NCBI RefSeq assembly: GCF_003469185.1 | Contig: NZ_QSIL01000003.1 | Location: 62,001 to 126,000, forward strand | DNA: 64,000 bases | Direction of reading: 5' to 3' | DNA from: Collinsella sp. AM34-10 | GTDB taxonomy: Bacteria > Actinomycetota > Coriobacteriia > Coriobacteriales > Coriobacteriaceae | In this document: piece after piece, positions 25,277 through 34,950 of the stretch | How the letters are laid out: the number at the start of each line of letters is the position of its first letter | Numbering within the stretch: position 1 is the first letter of the stretch | Program-made: the position numbers and the translations under genes | Notes under the pieces: generated by a model | The model's database searches: none | What the model saw: only the letters and a program-made list of their open reading frames with translations | What the model was told of the DNA's origin: nothing

Positions 25277-26578
25277 GTGTTGAACATCACCGCTTCTGAC
25301 GTCAAGGACGCCAAGCTCACCGCTACGGTCACCATCCCGGCCGCCGACGTCGACGCCGCGATCAAGAAGGCCTACAAGGACACCGCCAAGAAGTACCGCT
25401 TCCCGGGCTTCCGCGCCGGTAAGGCTCCCCGTCCGGTCATCGACTCTGCTCTTGGCGCCGAGGCTACCCTCGCTCAGGCCACCAACGACCTGATCGCCGC
25501 CAACGAGCCCGCCGTCCTCAACGAGCTGGACATCGTCCCCACCAAGAGCGGTGACTACAAGGAGCTCGACCTCGCCAAGGATCACGAGGACTACACCTAC
25601 ACCGTCGAGTTCTCCCTGCGTCCTGCCGCCGAGCTCTCCTCCTTCGACGCCGTCGAGATCGAGATGCCTCCCGCAGAGGTCACCGAGTCTGAGATCAACA
25701 ACCAGGTCGAGATGCTCCTCAACTACCGTGCCACCTTCGAGGACGTCGAGGGTCGCGCCGTCGAGGCCGAGGACTACGTCACCGTCGACCTCAAGGCCGT
25801 CGAGAACGCCGACAACTTTGCCGCCGAGGGCCGCATGCTCATCGCCGGTAGCGACAGCAACCCCAAGGAGTTCAACGAGGCCCTGATCGGCGCTAACGTT
25901 GACGACGTCAAGACCGTTACCTGGACCGACGAGGTCGAGGAGGGCGAGGAGGCCGAGGCCCATACCGTCGAGGTCGCCGTCAAGGGCATCAAGGTCCGCA
26001 ACACCCCCGAGCTCACCGACGAGCTCGTCAAGTCCGATTTTGGTTTCGATAGCATCGACGCCATGCGCGACGCCATCAAGATCGAGATCGAGCAGGACAA
26101 GGCTTCCCGCCTCCCGGCCGAGAAGGAGAACCGTTGCGTCTCCGCTCTCGCCGAGCGCCTGCAGCTCGACGAGATGGACGCCGACTACGAGCAGTCCGTC
26201 TTTGAGGAGCTTGGCCAGAACTTCCTGTCCAACCTCGCTGCCCGTGGCATGACGCTGGACACCTGGCTGCCCGCTTCCGGCCTGACCATGGAGCAGTTCA
26301 TCGGCGACCTGCACAAGCAGGCCAACGACGTCGCCCGCGAGTCCCTGGCTCTCGACGCCCTCGCCCGCGAGCTCAAGATCGAGGTCACCGAGGACGACAT
26401 CAACGCCGAGTTCGAGAAGGCCGGCGTCAAGGACGTCGAGGCTTCCAAGGCCGAGTTCATCGCCGATGGCCGCATGCCTGCCGTCCGCGAGTCCATCCGT
26501 CGCTCCAAGGCCGTCGACCACCTGGTCGAGAACGCCAAGGTGACCGAGGTCGACGAGACCGCCAAGGACGCCGAGTAA
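25277..26578 (+). CDS. tig: Trigger factor
   Basis: This protein of about 433 residues is the ribosome-bound chaperone and prolyl isomerase that meets nascent chains. The ribosome-docking signature is YRFPGFRAGKAPRPVI near residues 37-52. The middle holds the FKBP-like domain (EDYVTVDLKAV), and a long charged helical C-terminal domain follows. GAGGAGG lies just before GTG 25277; TTG 25280 has slightly better spacing, and ATG 25265 is in frame further up. The true start may therefore differ by a codon. The gene precedes clpP-clpX, the common tig-clpP-clpX order. It is very acidic, as is usual for trigger factor. Confidence 0.93.
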   Translation: MLNITASDVKDAKLTATVTIPAADVDAAIKKAYKDTAKKYRFPGFRAGKAPRPVIDSALGAEATLAQATNDLIAANEPAVLNELDIVPTKSGDYKELDLAKDHEDYTYTVEFSLRPAAELSSFDAVEIEMPPAEVTESEINNQVEMLLNYRATFEDVEGRAVEAEDYVTVDLKAVENADNFAAEGRMLIAGSDSNPKEFNEALIGANVDDVKTVTWTDEVEEGEEAEAHTVEVAVKGIKVRNTPELTDELVKSDFGFDSIDAMRDAIKIEIEQDKASRLPAEKENRCVSALAERLQLDEMDADYEQSVFEELGQNFLSNLAARGMTLDTWLPASGLTMEQFIGDLHKQANDVARESLALDALARELKIEVTEDDINAEFEKAGVKDVEASKAEFIADGRMPAVRESIRRSKAVDHLVENAKVTEVDETAKDAE

Positions 26579-26654
26579 TTCTCGCCACATTGCCCACGAG
26601 CGCATGCGTGTGCCCGTGATGGGGTAAAGTTATACACCGGTTATCCGGTTGCTT

Positions 26655-26698
26655 CGTACGGTGCCAGCCAATGCATAGCATGCGGGCACCGTACGTTT
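26655..26698 (+). terminator. Hairpin between tig and clpP (probable terminator)
   Basis: A perfect 11-bp stem CGTACGGTGCC (26655-26665) and GGCACCGTACG (26685-26695), then TTT. It would end or attenuate tig transcription before clpP. A smaller ACCGG-TTAT-CCGGT stem precedes it at 26636-26649. Confidence 0.65.
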
Positions 26699-26741
26699 AT
26701 CTAGAACCAATTTGGTCCGCAAGAGAGAAATGGAGATGCGT

Positions 26742-27362
26742 ATGATCGCTAAGTTCGATTCCGCCCTCGTGCCATACGTTATCGAGCAGACACCGCGCGG
26801 CGAGCGCAGCTACGATATCTATTCGCGCCTGCTCAACGACCGCATCATCTTCTTGGGCGAGGAGATCAACTCCGTCAGCGCCAACCTGGTTGTTGCCCAG
26901 CTGCTGCATCTTGAGAGCCAGGATGCCGAGAAGGATATCTCGCTCTACATTAATTCGCCCGGTGGCGAGGTCTACTCCGGTCTGGCGATTCTTGACACCA
27001 TGAACTTTATCAAGCCGCAGGTCTCTACCATCTGCGTCGGTATGGCCGCGTCTATGGCCGCCGTGCTGCTTTCGGCCGGCGCCAAGGGCAAGCGCTTCTG
27101 CCTGCCGCACTCCAAGGTCATGATTCACCAGCCCAGCGGCGGTGCTCAGGGTCAGCAGACCGAGATTGAGATCGTGGCCGAGGAGATCAAGAAGACCCGC
27201 CGCGAGCTCAACCAGATTCTGTCCGACGCCTCGGGCCAGCCTATCGAGAAGGTCCAGGCCGATACCGAGCGCGACAACTACCTGACCGCTGCCGAGGCCC
27301 TCGATTACGGCCTGATCGACCGTATCGTCACCTCGCGCGATCTCGCCGCGAAGGACGCCTAG
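26742..27362 (+). CDS. clpP: ATP-dependent Clp protease proteolytic subunit
   Basis: This 206-residue serine protease forms the ClpP barrel. The catalytic Ser lies in [13 protein letters not shown] near residue 100, the His in HSKVMIHQP near residue 125, and the Asp in the following DTERDNYL region. The conserved INSPGGEV precedes them. Three in-frame ATGs lie at 26730, 26736 and 26742; I chose the last because GGAG sits 6 nt before it, but 26730 is possible. clpX begins 2 bp after the stop, so the chaperone and protease are made together. Confidence 0.94.
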   Translation: MIAKFDSALVPYVIEQTPRGERSYDIYSRLLNDRIIFLGEEINSVSANLVVAQLLHLESQDAEKDISLYINSPGGEVYSGLAILDTMNFIKPQVSTICVGMAASMAAVLLSAGAKGKRFCLPHSKVMIHQPSGGAQGQQTEIEIVAEEIKKTRRELNQILSDASGQPIEKVQADTERDNYLTAAEALDYGLIDRIVTSRDLAAKDA

Positions 27363-27363
27363 G

Positions 27364-28773
27364 ATGGCCGGTAACATGCAGGACAACTTTGACGAGAACG
27401 GCAACCCCATCCGCTGCTCCTTCTGCGGAAAAGAGCAGGGGCAGGTTCGCCGCCTTGTTAAGGGTCCGACCAACATCTTTATCTGCGATGAGTGCGTCGC
27501 CGCCTGCTCCGAGATCCTTGAGGAGTCGCTGGCTTCGGACTTTATGGACGCTGCCCGCAACGGCAAGCTGCCGGGCTTCCTCAACGATCACGGCCAGCCT
27601 GCGTCCCAGCCTGCCATGGATCCCGAGGCCGAGGGCTTTGAGCTCGAGGACGACGCCCGCCAGGTCATTACGCACGTGCCGACGCCGCACGAGATCTATG
27701 ACGAGCTTTCGGCCTATGTCATGGGCCAGGAGGACGCCAAGCGCGCCATGTCGGTTGCCGTGTACAACCATTACCGCCGCGTGATCGAGGGCGGTGCCGC
27801 GCTTTCGGCCTTTGACGACGGTTTGGACTCGCAGCTTGACGATGATATGGACGAGGTGGAGCTCGCTAAGTCCAACATTTTGCTGCTCGGTCCCACCGGT
27901 ACCGGTAAGACCCTGCTCGCCCAGACGCTCGCGCGCATCCTCGAGGTGCCGTTTGCCATCGCCGACGCCACCGCGCTCACCGAGGCCGGTTACGTGGGCG
28001 AGGATGTGGAGAACATCCTGCTCAAGCTCATCAACGCCGCCGATGGCGATATTGAGCGCGCACAGGTTGGCATCATCTACGTGGACGAGATTGACAAGAT
28101 CGCCCGCAAGGCCGAGAACCTCTCCATCACCCGCGACGTTTCGGGCGAGGGCGTTCAGCAAGCGCTGCTTAAGATCCTTGAGGGCACGGTGGCAAGCGTT
28201 CCGCCCACCGGCGGCCGCAAGCATCCCCAGCAGGAGCTGCTGCAGATTGACACGACCAACATCCTGTTTATCTGCGGCGGTGCCTTTGTCGGTCTGGACA
28301 AGATTATCGCCGATCGCGTGGGCAACAAGGGCGTGGGCTTTAACTCCGAGATCGCCGGTCCCACCTCGGTCGACGAGAACGACCTGCTGCGCCAGGTGCT
28401 CCCGCAGGACCTCAACGCCTTTGGTATGATCCCCGAGTTTGTGGGACGTACGCCTGTCGTCACCCAGACGCAGGCGCTCGACGAGGACGACCTGGTGTCG
28501 ATCCTGACTGAGCCCAAGAACGCCGTGGTGCGTCAGTACCGCAAGATGTTCCAGCTCGAGGACGTTGAGCTTGAGTTTGAGGACGCCGCCCTGCACGAGA
28601 TCGCCCGCATGGCGCTTGCCCGCAAGACCGGCGCCCGCGGCCTGCGCTCCATCTGCGAGGACGTGCTGCAGCAGACGATGTTCGACCTCCCCAGCGAGGA
28701 GGGCGTCGCCAAGGTCATCGTGACCGAAGCCTCCGTAAAGGGCGAAGAGCAGCCCCAGCGTATCTACGGCTAA
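27364..28773 (+). CDS. clpX: ATP-dependent Clp protease ATP-binding subunit ClpX
   Basis: This 469-residue AAA+ unfoldase feeds substrates to ClpP. The N-terminal zinc-binding domain has CSFC near residue 19 and ICDECV near residue 40. Walker A is [14 protein letters not shown] near residue 180, Walker B is [11 protein letters not shown], and sensor regions follow ([13 protein letters not shown] and the IPEFVGR loop). The linker between zinc finger and AAA domain is somewhat long and acidic (about residues 80-100). It starts at 27364, right after clpP, and ends before a strong terminator. Confidence 0.95.
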   Translation: MAGNMQDNFDENGNPIRCSFCGKEQGQVRRLVKGPTNIFICDECVAACSEILEESLASDFMDAARNGKLPGFLNDHGQPASQPAMDPEAEGFELEDDARQVITHVPTPHEIYDELSAYVMGQEDAKRAMSVAVYNHYRRVIEGGAALSAFDDGLDSQLDDDMDEVELAKSNILLLGPTGTGKTLLAQTLARILEVPFAIADATALTEAGYVGEDVENILLKLINAADGDIERAQVGIIYVDEIDKIARKAENLSITRDVSGEGVQQALLKILEGTVASVPPTGGRKHPQQELLQIDTTNILFICGGAFVGLDKIIADRVGNKGVGFNSEIAGPTSVDENDLLRQVLPQDLNAFGMIPEFVGRTPVVTQTQALDEDDLVSILTEPKNAVVRQYRKMFQLEDVELEFEDAALHEIARMALARKTGARGLRSICEDVLQQTMFDLPSEEGVAKVIVTEASVKGEEQPQRIYG

Positions 28774-28794
28774 ACCAGCCTAAAACGTGTTTGC

Positions 28795-28833
28795 AAATAG
28801 CCTCTGACCATTCGCGGTCGGAGGCTATTTTAT
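28795..28833 (+). terminator. Rho-independent terminator after clpX
   Basis: A perfect 15-bp stem AAATAGCCTCTGACC (28795-28809) and its complement (28816-28830) with a 6-nt loop. The T-rich end of the stem gives the U-tract. Confidence 0.9.
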
Positions 28834-28924
28834 ATATGCGCAATAACCCCAACTACCTGTGTTATTCTGTGTGTTTGTTTAAGCCTCAGCGAAGTCATAT
28901 CAGACTGAAGTAATCGATACCTAA

Positions 28925-29040
28925 GGGGAGGAATGTAGGCCCGATTTTCGTAGATTCCGCACGAGCCGAAGACCACTTAATGTGGTCTTCGAGCGAGCCC
29001 AGGACCTGACCGAGCGAAAATCGGGCCTACATTCCTCCCC
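28925..29040 (+). repeat. Long-hairpin element A, upstream of valS
   Basis: The outer arms (28925-28950 and 29015-29040) are a perfect 26-bp inverted repeat starting GGGGAGGAATGTAGGC. Inside is a 10-bp stem CGAAGACCAC / GTGGTCTTCG with loop TTAAT (28967-28991). Inner parts such as TTCCGCACG, CACTTAATGTG and CAGGAC recur in the element downstream of valS at 31769-31890. It ends 20 nt before the valS ATG. It has no T-box signature, so it is not an ordinary tRNA-sensing leader. A mobile palindromic element or structured RNA are the two options. Confidence 0.75.
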
Positions 29041-29060
29041 GGCGGGACAGGGAGAGATAT

Positions 29061-31757
29061 ATGGAAGAGATGCCCAAGAACTACGATCCGTCGACCAACG
29101 AGCCGGCGATCCTGCAGAAGTGGCTCGACGGCGGCTACTACAAGCGCCGCGAGGGCGTGGGCGACTGCACCGTCACCATTCCGCCTCCCAACGTGACCGG
29201 CAAGCTCCACATGGGTCACGCCACCGACGACTCCATTCAGGATGCCATCATCCGTATGGCCCGCATGCGCGGCAAGTCCACGCGCTGGGTGCTCGGAACC
29301 GATCACGCCGGTATCGCCACGCAGACCAAGGTCGACAAGAAGCTTAAAGAGGAGGGCATCAGTCGCCTGGAGATCGGTCGCGACAAGTTTGTCGACGCCT
29401 GCTGGGATTGGACCCACGAGTACGGCGGCATCATCGTCGAGCAGATTAAGCGCATGGGCTGCTCCGTCGACTTCGATAACGAGCGCTTTACCATGGACGA
29501 GGACTACGCGCAGGCCGTGCGCAAGGTCTTCTGTGACTGGTACCACGATGGTCTGATCTATCGCGGCAAGCGCATCGTCAACTGGTGCCCCAACTGCACC
29601 ACCGCTATCTCGGACGACGAGGCCGAGTACAAGGACGAGAAGGGCCATCTGTGGCACCTGCGCTACCCGCTGACCGAGCCGGTCAACGGCCAGGACTACA
29701 TCGTCGTCGCCACCACGCGCCCCGAGACCATGCTCGGCGACACGGGCGTGGCTGTCTCCCCGAAGGACCCCGAGAAGGCCGCCTTTGTGGGTAAGACCGT
29801 CAAGCTCCCCATCGTCGACCGCGAGATCCCCATCTTTGAGGATTGGCATGTCGACGCCAACTTTGGCTCCGGCTTTGTCAAGGTCACGCCGGCCCACGAC
29901 CCTAACGATTACGCCATGGGTCAGGCCCACGACCTGCCGCAGATCAATATCTTCGATGAGCACGCGGTGGTCGTCGAGGGCTACGGCGAGTTTACCGGCA
30001 TGACCCGCGAGGAGTGCCGCGAGGCCGTCATCAAGTGGTTCGAGGAGCATGACCTGCTCGATCACGTCGAGGACCATGACCACTCCGTCATGCACTGCTA
30101 CCGTTGCGACGCCGCGCTGGAGCCGTGGCTGTCCGAGCAGTGGTTCGTCGCCGTCGACAAGCTCAAGGGGCCGGCGCTCGACGCCGTCAACTCCGGCAAG
30201 GTCACCTTCCACCCCGCGCGCTGGACGCAGACCTACACCACCTGGATGGAGAACCTCAAGGACTGGTGCATCAGCCGCCAGCTGTGGTGGGGTCACCGCA
30301 TCCCCGTGTTCTACTGCGAGGACTGCGGCTGGGAGGATGCCCTGACCGAGGACACCGACGTGTGCCCCAAGTGTGGCGGCCATCACGTGCATCAGGACGA
30401 GAACGTGCTGGACACCTGGTTCAGCTCGCAGCTGTGGACCTTTGCCACGCAGGGCTGGCCGCAAAAGCCGGAGCTGCTCGAAGGCCATCACCCCACGACG
30501 GCGCTCGTCACCGCGCGCGACATCATCGCGCTGTGGGTCGCCCGCATGGTCATGAGCTCGCTGTACTTCCTGGACGAGGTGCCGTTTAAGGACGTCGTCA
30601 TTTACCCGACGATTCTGGCCAAGGACGGCAGCCGCATGTCCAAGTCCAAGGGCAACGGCGTTGACCCCATGGACCTTATTGGCATGTACGGTGCCGACGC
30701 CATGCGCTTCAACCTGCTCACGCTGTGCACCAACAACCAGGACGTTAAGTTCGATGCGAACATCGACAAGAAGACCAAGAAGCTCATCGACAGCCCGCGC
30801 ACCGAGCAGGCTAAGTCGTTTGTGACTAAGATCTGGAACGCCAGCCGCTTCCTGCTTATGAACATGGAGGGTTACACGCCTGGCGAGCCCGTCGTGGAGA
30901 CACCGGCAGACGCCTGGATGTTCAGCCGCCTGGCCAAGGCCGTCAAAATGGTCACCGAGGGCATCGAGAACTACACCTTTGGCGACATGGCCCGCGGCGT
31001 GCAGCAGTTCTTCTGGAACGAGGTCTGCGACTGGTACGTCGAGGTCACCAAGGCCCGCCTGAAGGGCGAGGGCCGTCTGCAGGCGCAGCGCAACCTGATC
31101 TTTGTGCTCGATACCTCCATTCGCCTGATGCACCCGCTCATGCCGTTTGTCACCGAGGAGATCTGGGACAACATGCCGGCGAGCGTGCTCGACCTGGACG
31201 CCGAGGGCAACGTGGACCGCGCCGAGGCACTCATGATCGCCAAGTGGCCCGAGCCCGCCGACTACGCCAAGTATATTGACGAGGACGCCGAGCGCGCGTT
31301 TGAGCTGTGCCGCACCGTCGTTTCCGCCGCCCGCGCCACGCGTTCGCGTTATCGCTTGAGCCCCAAGGCCGAGCTCGACGTGGTCGTGCGTGCCGGTGCC
31401 GAGGATATCGAGAAGCTTGAGAGCCTGCGCTCGACCATCGAGCCGCTGGCAAACACTGCCTCGCTGGTCATGGGTACCGATGTCGAGAAGCCGGCTGCGA
31501 GCATCGCCGTGGTCGACAGCGGCGTCGAGGTCTTTGTGGTGCTCGAGGGCAAGGTTGACCTTTCGGCCGAGAAGGCGCGCCTGGAGAAGGAGATTGCCGC
31601 GGCCCAGAAGGAGCTCGCCGGCTGCGAGAAGACCCTTGCCAACGAGGGCTTTGTGGCTAAGGCCGCGCCTGCCGTGGTCCAGAAGAAGAGGGACCGTGCA
31701 GCTGAGCTCAAGGAGATCCTGGCGGCGCTGACTGCTCAGGTTGCTGACTTCTCGTAA
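29061..31757 (+). CDS. valS: Valyl-tRNA synthetase
   Basis: This 898-residue class I synthetase charges tRNA-Val. The HIGH-type motif is PPNVTGKLHMGHATD near residues 38-52, and the KMSKS-type motif is DGSRMSKSKGNGVDP near residue 525. The editing domain shows TTRPETMLGDTGVAV near residue 215, with the TTRPET hallmark. The C-terminal 70 residues form the usual coiled coil (LSAEKARLEKEIAAAQKEL). ATG 29061 follows GGGAGAG. The gene is flanked by two related long-hairpin elements in opposite orientation. Confidence 0.96.
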   Translation: MEEMPKNYDPSTNEPAILQKWLDGGYYKRREGVGDCTVTIPPPNVTGKLHMGHATDDSIQDAIIRMARMRGKSTRWVLGTDHAGIATQTKVDKKLKEEGISRLEIGRDKFVDACWDWTHEYGGIIVEQIKRMGCSVDFDNERFTMDEDYAQAVRKVFCDWYHDGLIYRGKRIVNWCPNCTTAISDDEAEYKDEKGHLWHLRYPLTEPVNGQDYIVVATTRPETMLGDTGVAVSPKDPEKAAFVGKTVKLPIVDREIPIFEDWHVDANFGSGFVKVTPAHDPNDYAMGQAHDLPQINIFDEHAVVVEGYGEFTGMTREECREAVIKWFEEHDLLDHVEDHDHSVMHCYRCDAALEPWLSEQWFVAVDKLKGPALDAVNSGKVTFHPARWTQTYTTWMENLKDWCISRQLWWGHRIPVFYCEDCGWEDALTEDTDVCPKCGGHHVHQDENVLDTWFSSQLWTFATQGWPQKPELLEGHHPTTALVTARDIIALWVARMVMSSLYFLDEVPFKDVVIYPTILAKDGSRMSKSKGNGVDPMDLIGMYGADAMRFNLLTLCTNNQDVKFDANIDKKTKKLIDSPRTEQAKSFVTKIWNASRFLLMNMEGYTPGEPVVETPADAWMFSRLAKAVKMVTEGIENYTFGDMARGVQQFFWNEVCDWYVEVTKARLKGEGRLQAQRNLIFVLDTSIRLMHPLMPFVTEEIWDNMPASVLDLDAEGNVDRAEALMIAKWPEPADYAKYIDEDAERAFELCRTVVSAARATRSRYRLSPKAELDVVVRAGAEDIEKLESLRSTIEPLANTASLVMGTDVEKPAASIAVVDSGVEVFVVLEGKVDLSAEKARLEKEIAAAQKELAGCEKTLANEGFVAKAAPAVVQKKRDRAAELKEILAALTAQVADFS

Positions 31758-31768
31758 GGTTTACTCGG

Positions 31769-31890
31769 GGGCGCGTCCCGATGCTTTGCTCTCCGCTGCG
31801 GACAGTCCTGCGCAAGACGGACAGCACATTAAGTGCTGTCCTTTGCGTGCGGAACTTGCGGCGAGCAAAGCATCGGGCCGCTCCTAGTTC
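31769..31890 (-). repeat. Long-hairpin element B, downstream of valS
   Basis: The outer arms CCCGATGCTTTGCTC (31777-31791) and GAGCAAAGCATCGGG (31863-31877) are perfect. An inner hairpin GGACAGCAC-ATTAA-GTGCTGTCC spans 31819-31841. Read on the minus strand it shares TTCCGCACG, CACTTAATGTG and CAGGAC with element A in the same order, while the outer arms differ in sequence but still pair. The rest of the gap to folC (31891-32037) holds no gene I can support. Confidence 0.7.
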
Positions 31891-32037
31891 GTTTACGTGG
31901 TCGTTTGCATCTGGTTGGTCAGGGCCACTGGGTTGTGGCCTTGATTCCGCTGCAAAGCGGTGTTTGGCTGATATTTTGAATGGGAGGGGCTCGTTGTTTA
32001 TTACGGGCCTCTTTTTATGTTGAGGGGACTTTGGGTT

Positions 32038-33381
32038 ATGGCTAAGCGTTCGGGGTCGTATTCTGTGCCGTTCTCGTTTGAGTTGCTTTCGTTTGGCGAG
32101 GCTGTGGGGCTTGCTGCTGATACGGGGCGGATTTCTGGGGATGCTGGTCCTCTGCTTGAGACGGTTGTCGATATGCTCGATGAGCTGGGACGTCCGGACG
32201 AGTATTTCGATTGCATTCAGGTTGCCGGTACCAATGGCAAGACTTCGACCACGCGTTTTTCGGCTGCCATCCTTCGTGGTGAGGGGTTAAAGACCGCGCT
32301 GTATACGTCGCCGCAGTTGGTGCGCTATCCCGAGCGCATGGAGGTCGATGGGCGCGTCGTGAGCGATGAGGCGTTTGCCCGTGGCGTTTCTGCCGCTGTC
32401 GAGGCGGGGCATCGCGTGAATGCTCGTCGTGTGGCGGCGGGGGAGCGCGCCTATACCATCACGCCGTTTGACCTGCTGACGGCTGCCGCACTGGTGGTGT
32501 TTGCCGAGGCTGCGGTGGACGTTGCCGTGCTCGAGGTCGGCATGGGCGGCCGGTGGGACGCCACGAGTGCGACCGATCCCGTCGCCGTTGCCATTACGGG
32601 TATCGGCCTCGACCATACACGTATTTTGGGCGACACGCTCGAGGCCATTGCGGGGGAGAAGGCCGCGGTCATCAAGCCCGGGCGCTTGGTTGTGCTGGGC
32701 GAGGGCACGCATGAGGCGAGCGTTCAGCGCGTGATGGATGCCCGTTGCCGTGAGTGCGGTGTGGTGCCGCTCGTGGTGAACCATGTCACGACTAAGGTGC
32801 CGGCGCATGTGGGCGACACGGTTGAGTTCAGCTGCACCACGCCGCGCGCGATCTATACGTCGAGGATGGTTAAACCGGCGTATCAGCCGCAGAATGCCGC
32901 GTGCGCGATTATGCTGTGCGAGGGGTATCTGGGCCGCGAGCTCGACCACGATGCGCTCGACGCTTCGCTTATGGGCTGCCCCACGCCGGGTCGCTTTGAT
33001 GTGCTGGGAACCGATCCACTCAAGCTGATTGACGCCTGCCATAACCCTCAGAGCTGCGAGAACTTTGTGAGCGCACTGGACGAGATTGATCCGTGCGTAG
33101 AGAATCGCCCTACGTTGCTGTGCGCCGCGCTGGCCGATAAGGACGTGGCGGGCATCGTCGACGTGCTTGTTCCGGCGTTCCCCCGTGTGGTCGTGACGCA
33201 AACCGATTCCGATCGCGCCCTGCCGGCAGAGGAGCTCGCTGCCCTGGTGGACGCCGATAAGCTCGCGGGCGTGTACCCCAGCGTGTCCGAGGCCCTTGCA
33301 GCTTTCGAGGCCGCGGGCGAGCCCTTCGTAGCCGCCGGCACCATCACCCTAGCCGGCGAAGTGGCGGGGCTGCTGCGCTAG
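32038..33381 (+). CDS. folC: Bifunctional folylpolyglutamate/dihydrofolate synthase
   Basis: This 447-residue Mur-ligase-type enzyme adds glutamate to folates and may also join glutamate to dihydropteroate. The P-loop is VAGTNGKTSTTRF near residues 64-76. YTSPQLVRYPERM follows, then the conserved EVGMGGRWDATSATDP near residue 172 and GLDHTRILGDTLEAIAGEKA near residue 195. DACHNPQS is the C-terminal domain hallmark. ATG 32038 was chosen because GAGGGG lies 10 nt upstream; an ATG at 32017 is in frame. It is followed by a palindromic repeat. Whether it has both activities cannot be judged from motifs alone. Confidence 0.93.
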   Translation: MAKRSGSYSVPFSFELLSFGEAVGLAADTGRISGDAGPLLETVVDMLDELGRPDEYFDCIQVAGTNGKTSTTRFSAAILRGEGLKTALYTSPQLVRYPERMEVDGRVVSDEAFARGVSAAVEAGHRVNARRVAAGERAYTITPFDLLTAAALVVFAEAAVDVAVLEVGMGGRWDATSATDPVAVAITGIGLDHTRILGDTLEAIAGEKAAVIKPGRLVVLGEGTHEASVQRVMDARCRECGVVPLVVNHVTTKVPAHVGDTVEFSCTTPRAIYTSRMVKPAYQPQNAACAIMLCEGYLGRELDHDALDASLMGCPTPGRFDVLGTDPLKLIDACHNPQSCENFVSALDEIDPCVENRPTLLCAALADKDVAGIVDVLVPAFPRVVVTQTDSDRALPAEELAALVDADKLAGVYPSVSEALAAFEAAGEPFVAAGTITLAGEVAGLLR

Positions 33382-33413
33382 CCCGCCCTGCTCCGTTAAC
33401 CCATCCCCTCATC

Positions 33414-33480
33414 AGTTGCGGTGAAATAGTTCTTATTTTTGGGTTCTAGCAGCCCATCCAGGAACTATTCCACCGCAACT
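33414..33480. repeat. Palindromic repeat, AAGTTGCGGTGAAATAG family
   Basis: The left arm AGTTGCGGTGAAATAGTTCT (33414-33433) and right arm GGAACTATTCCACCGCAACT (33461-33480) pair with two mismatches. It lies between convergent folC and the M24 peptidase gene. Second copy of the repeat at 1308-1377. Confidence 0.85.
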
Positions 33481-33504
33481 TCTAGGGGAGCTTTGGTTGC
33501 GTGC

Positions 33505-34593
33505 CTAGTCTAGGCGGACTGGATCGTGGGGGTAGGCGTTGAGGATCTCGACGCCGGACTCGGTAACCAGGGCAAGGTCCTCGATGCGGACGCCGGTGCG
33601 GCCGGGGAGGTAGATGCCCGGCTCGATAGAGAACGTCATGCCTGGCTCTACGACCTGCTCGTTAACGAGCGAGACATCGCCCGGCTCGTGGTCCTGCAGA
33701 CCGATCGAGTGCCCCAGGCGGTGCGTAAAGTACTGTCCATAGCCCGCATCCTCAATCACGTCTCGCGCGGCGCGGTCCAGGTCGCACATGCGCACGCCCG
33801 GTGCGATGAGTGCCTCGGCAGCCTCGTTGGCGCGGCGCACGATGTCGTAGATGCGTACAGTCTCCTCGTCCGGCTCGCCCCAAAAGAACGTGCGTGTCAT
33901 GTCCGAGCAGTAGTTGCGATGACGCCCGCCAATGTCGAACAGCACCACGTCGCCGCGCTTGAGTACGGTGTCGTCGGGCTCGTGGTGCGGGTCGCCGGCG
34001 TTGGCGCCAAAGCTTACGATGGGCGGAAAGCTAAAGCCCTCACAGCCGTGCTTGCGATACAGGCCGAGCATCTGGTCGGCAATTTCGCGCTCCGTCACGC
34101 CCTCGTGAACGAGCTTGATGGCGTCGGCCATCACGGCGTCGTTGGCGGCCGAGGACGCGCGCATGAGTTCCTGCTCGGCTTCGTCCTTGTGGGTGCGTGC
34201 GGCGGTGACGGCAAAGTCGCCCAGGAAAAACTCGCTGGCGGCGTGGCGCTCCATGAGCGGCATCAAAAAGCCGGAGCGCATGACGGTATCGATGCCGAGG
34301 GGCTTGGCAGGATTGACCTCGCGTGTGATGGCGTCGGTCACGACGTCGGTATCGGTGTGATAGGCGACGCGGGCATTGTCATACTCGGGCAGCTGATGCA
34401 GAGCGTTGACCAAGATCACGGGCTCGCTACCGCGTGCGAGCAGTACGCCGCAAAAACGTTCGAACATATCGGCATAAAAGCCGGTCAGGTAATAAATCGA
34501 CCACGGGTCGTTTACAAGCAACTGCGCGCCGGGGTGCTGAGCCTCGAGCGCATCGAGCACGCGCGCCACACGCTGGTTATCGACATGTGCCAT
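33505..34593 (-). CDS. M24 family aminopeptidase (Xaa-Pro dipeptidase-like)
   Basis: This 362-residue protein has the creatinase-like N-domain (residues 1-130) and the pita-bread M24 metallopeptidase domain. Metal ligands are visible: VVLFDIGGRHRNYCSDMTRTF (both aspartates), HRLGHSIGLQDHEPGD (His), TFSIEPGIY (Glu) and GVRIED (Glu). Such enzymes cleave N-terminal residues before proline in the cytoplasm. ATG 34593 (MAHVDNQR) was preferred to the frame start at 34632 because AAAGGA lies 7 nt upstream. It stands alone between repeat-filled spacers. Confidence 0.92.
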   Translation of the reverse strand: MAHVDNQRVARVLDALEAQHPGAQLLVNDPWSIYYLTGFYADMFERFCGVLLARGSEPVILVNALHQLPEYDNARVAYHTDTDVVTDAITREVNPAKPLGIDTVMRSGFLMPLMERHAASEFFLGDFAVTAARTHKDEAEQELMRASSAANDAVMADAIKLVHEGVTEREIADQMLGLYRKHGCEGFSFPPIVSFGANAGDPHHEPDDTVLKRGDVVLFDIGGRHRNYCSDMTRTFFWGEPDEETVRIYDIVRRANEAAEALIAPGVRMCDLDRAARDVIEDAGYGQYFTHRLGHSIGLQDHEPGDVSLVNEQVVEPGMTFSIEPGIYLPGRTGVRIEDLALVTESGVEILNAYPHDPVRLD

Positions 34594-34753
34594 GAAACAT
34601 CCTTTCGCTAGGTTGCCACCATGGTATCCCATGCTTGGCAGCTAGGGACGTTCCTTTTATACCGGCACTTCGGGACACTCCTTGGCATGGCCAGCCTGGC
34701 AAGCGTGCAGGAAAAAGGAGTCAGAAGAGGCCCGTCCCAAATGGGCTGCTAGC

Positions 34754-34905
34754 AAAACTATGGCGGATTACGGGGCTGGACCTGTATTACTTGACCATGG
34801 GAAAAATCGCGAGATTAAAACCGCAGGTAGAAGGCTTATCAAAAATCGAAAATTGCCGGTATGGATGGGGGTCTCCGAATCAGCCCCGTAATCCGGCATA
34901 GTTTT
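34754..34905. repeat. Near-perfect 24-bp inverted repeat element in the 34594-35076 gap
   Basis: The left arm (34754-34777, beginning AAAACTATGGCGGATTACGG) and right arm (34882-34905) are complementary with one mismatch across a 104-bp centre. The 483-bp gap also holds CCCGTCCCAAATG(G/A)GCTGCT twice (34731-34750 and 35060-35079) and another AAGTTGCGG hairpin. I see no credible gene in this gap. The element may be a MITE-like or invertible segment. Confidence 0.65.
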
Positions 34906-34950
34906 GAAATGGCACTAAAGTAGGCACAAGCTAAATACCGATCCCAAGGC

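Noticed and set aside
28840-29060. T-box leader before valS
   Set aside because: No specifier loop or T-box consensus is visible, and a related element lies downstream of valS in the opposite orientation.
34635-34901. Two overlapping plus-strand frames of 70-88 codons in the M24/DUF1667 gap
   Set aside because: They run through an inverted-repeat element, have basic low-information products and no ribosome site.
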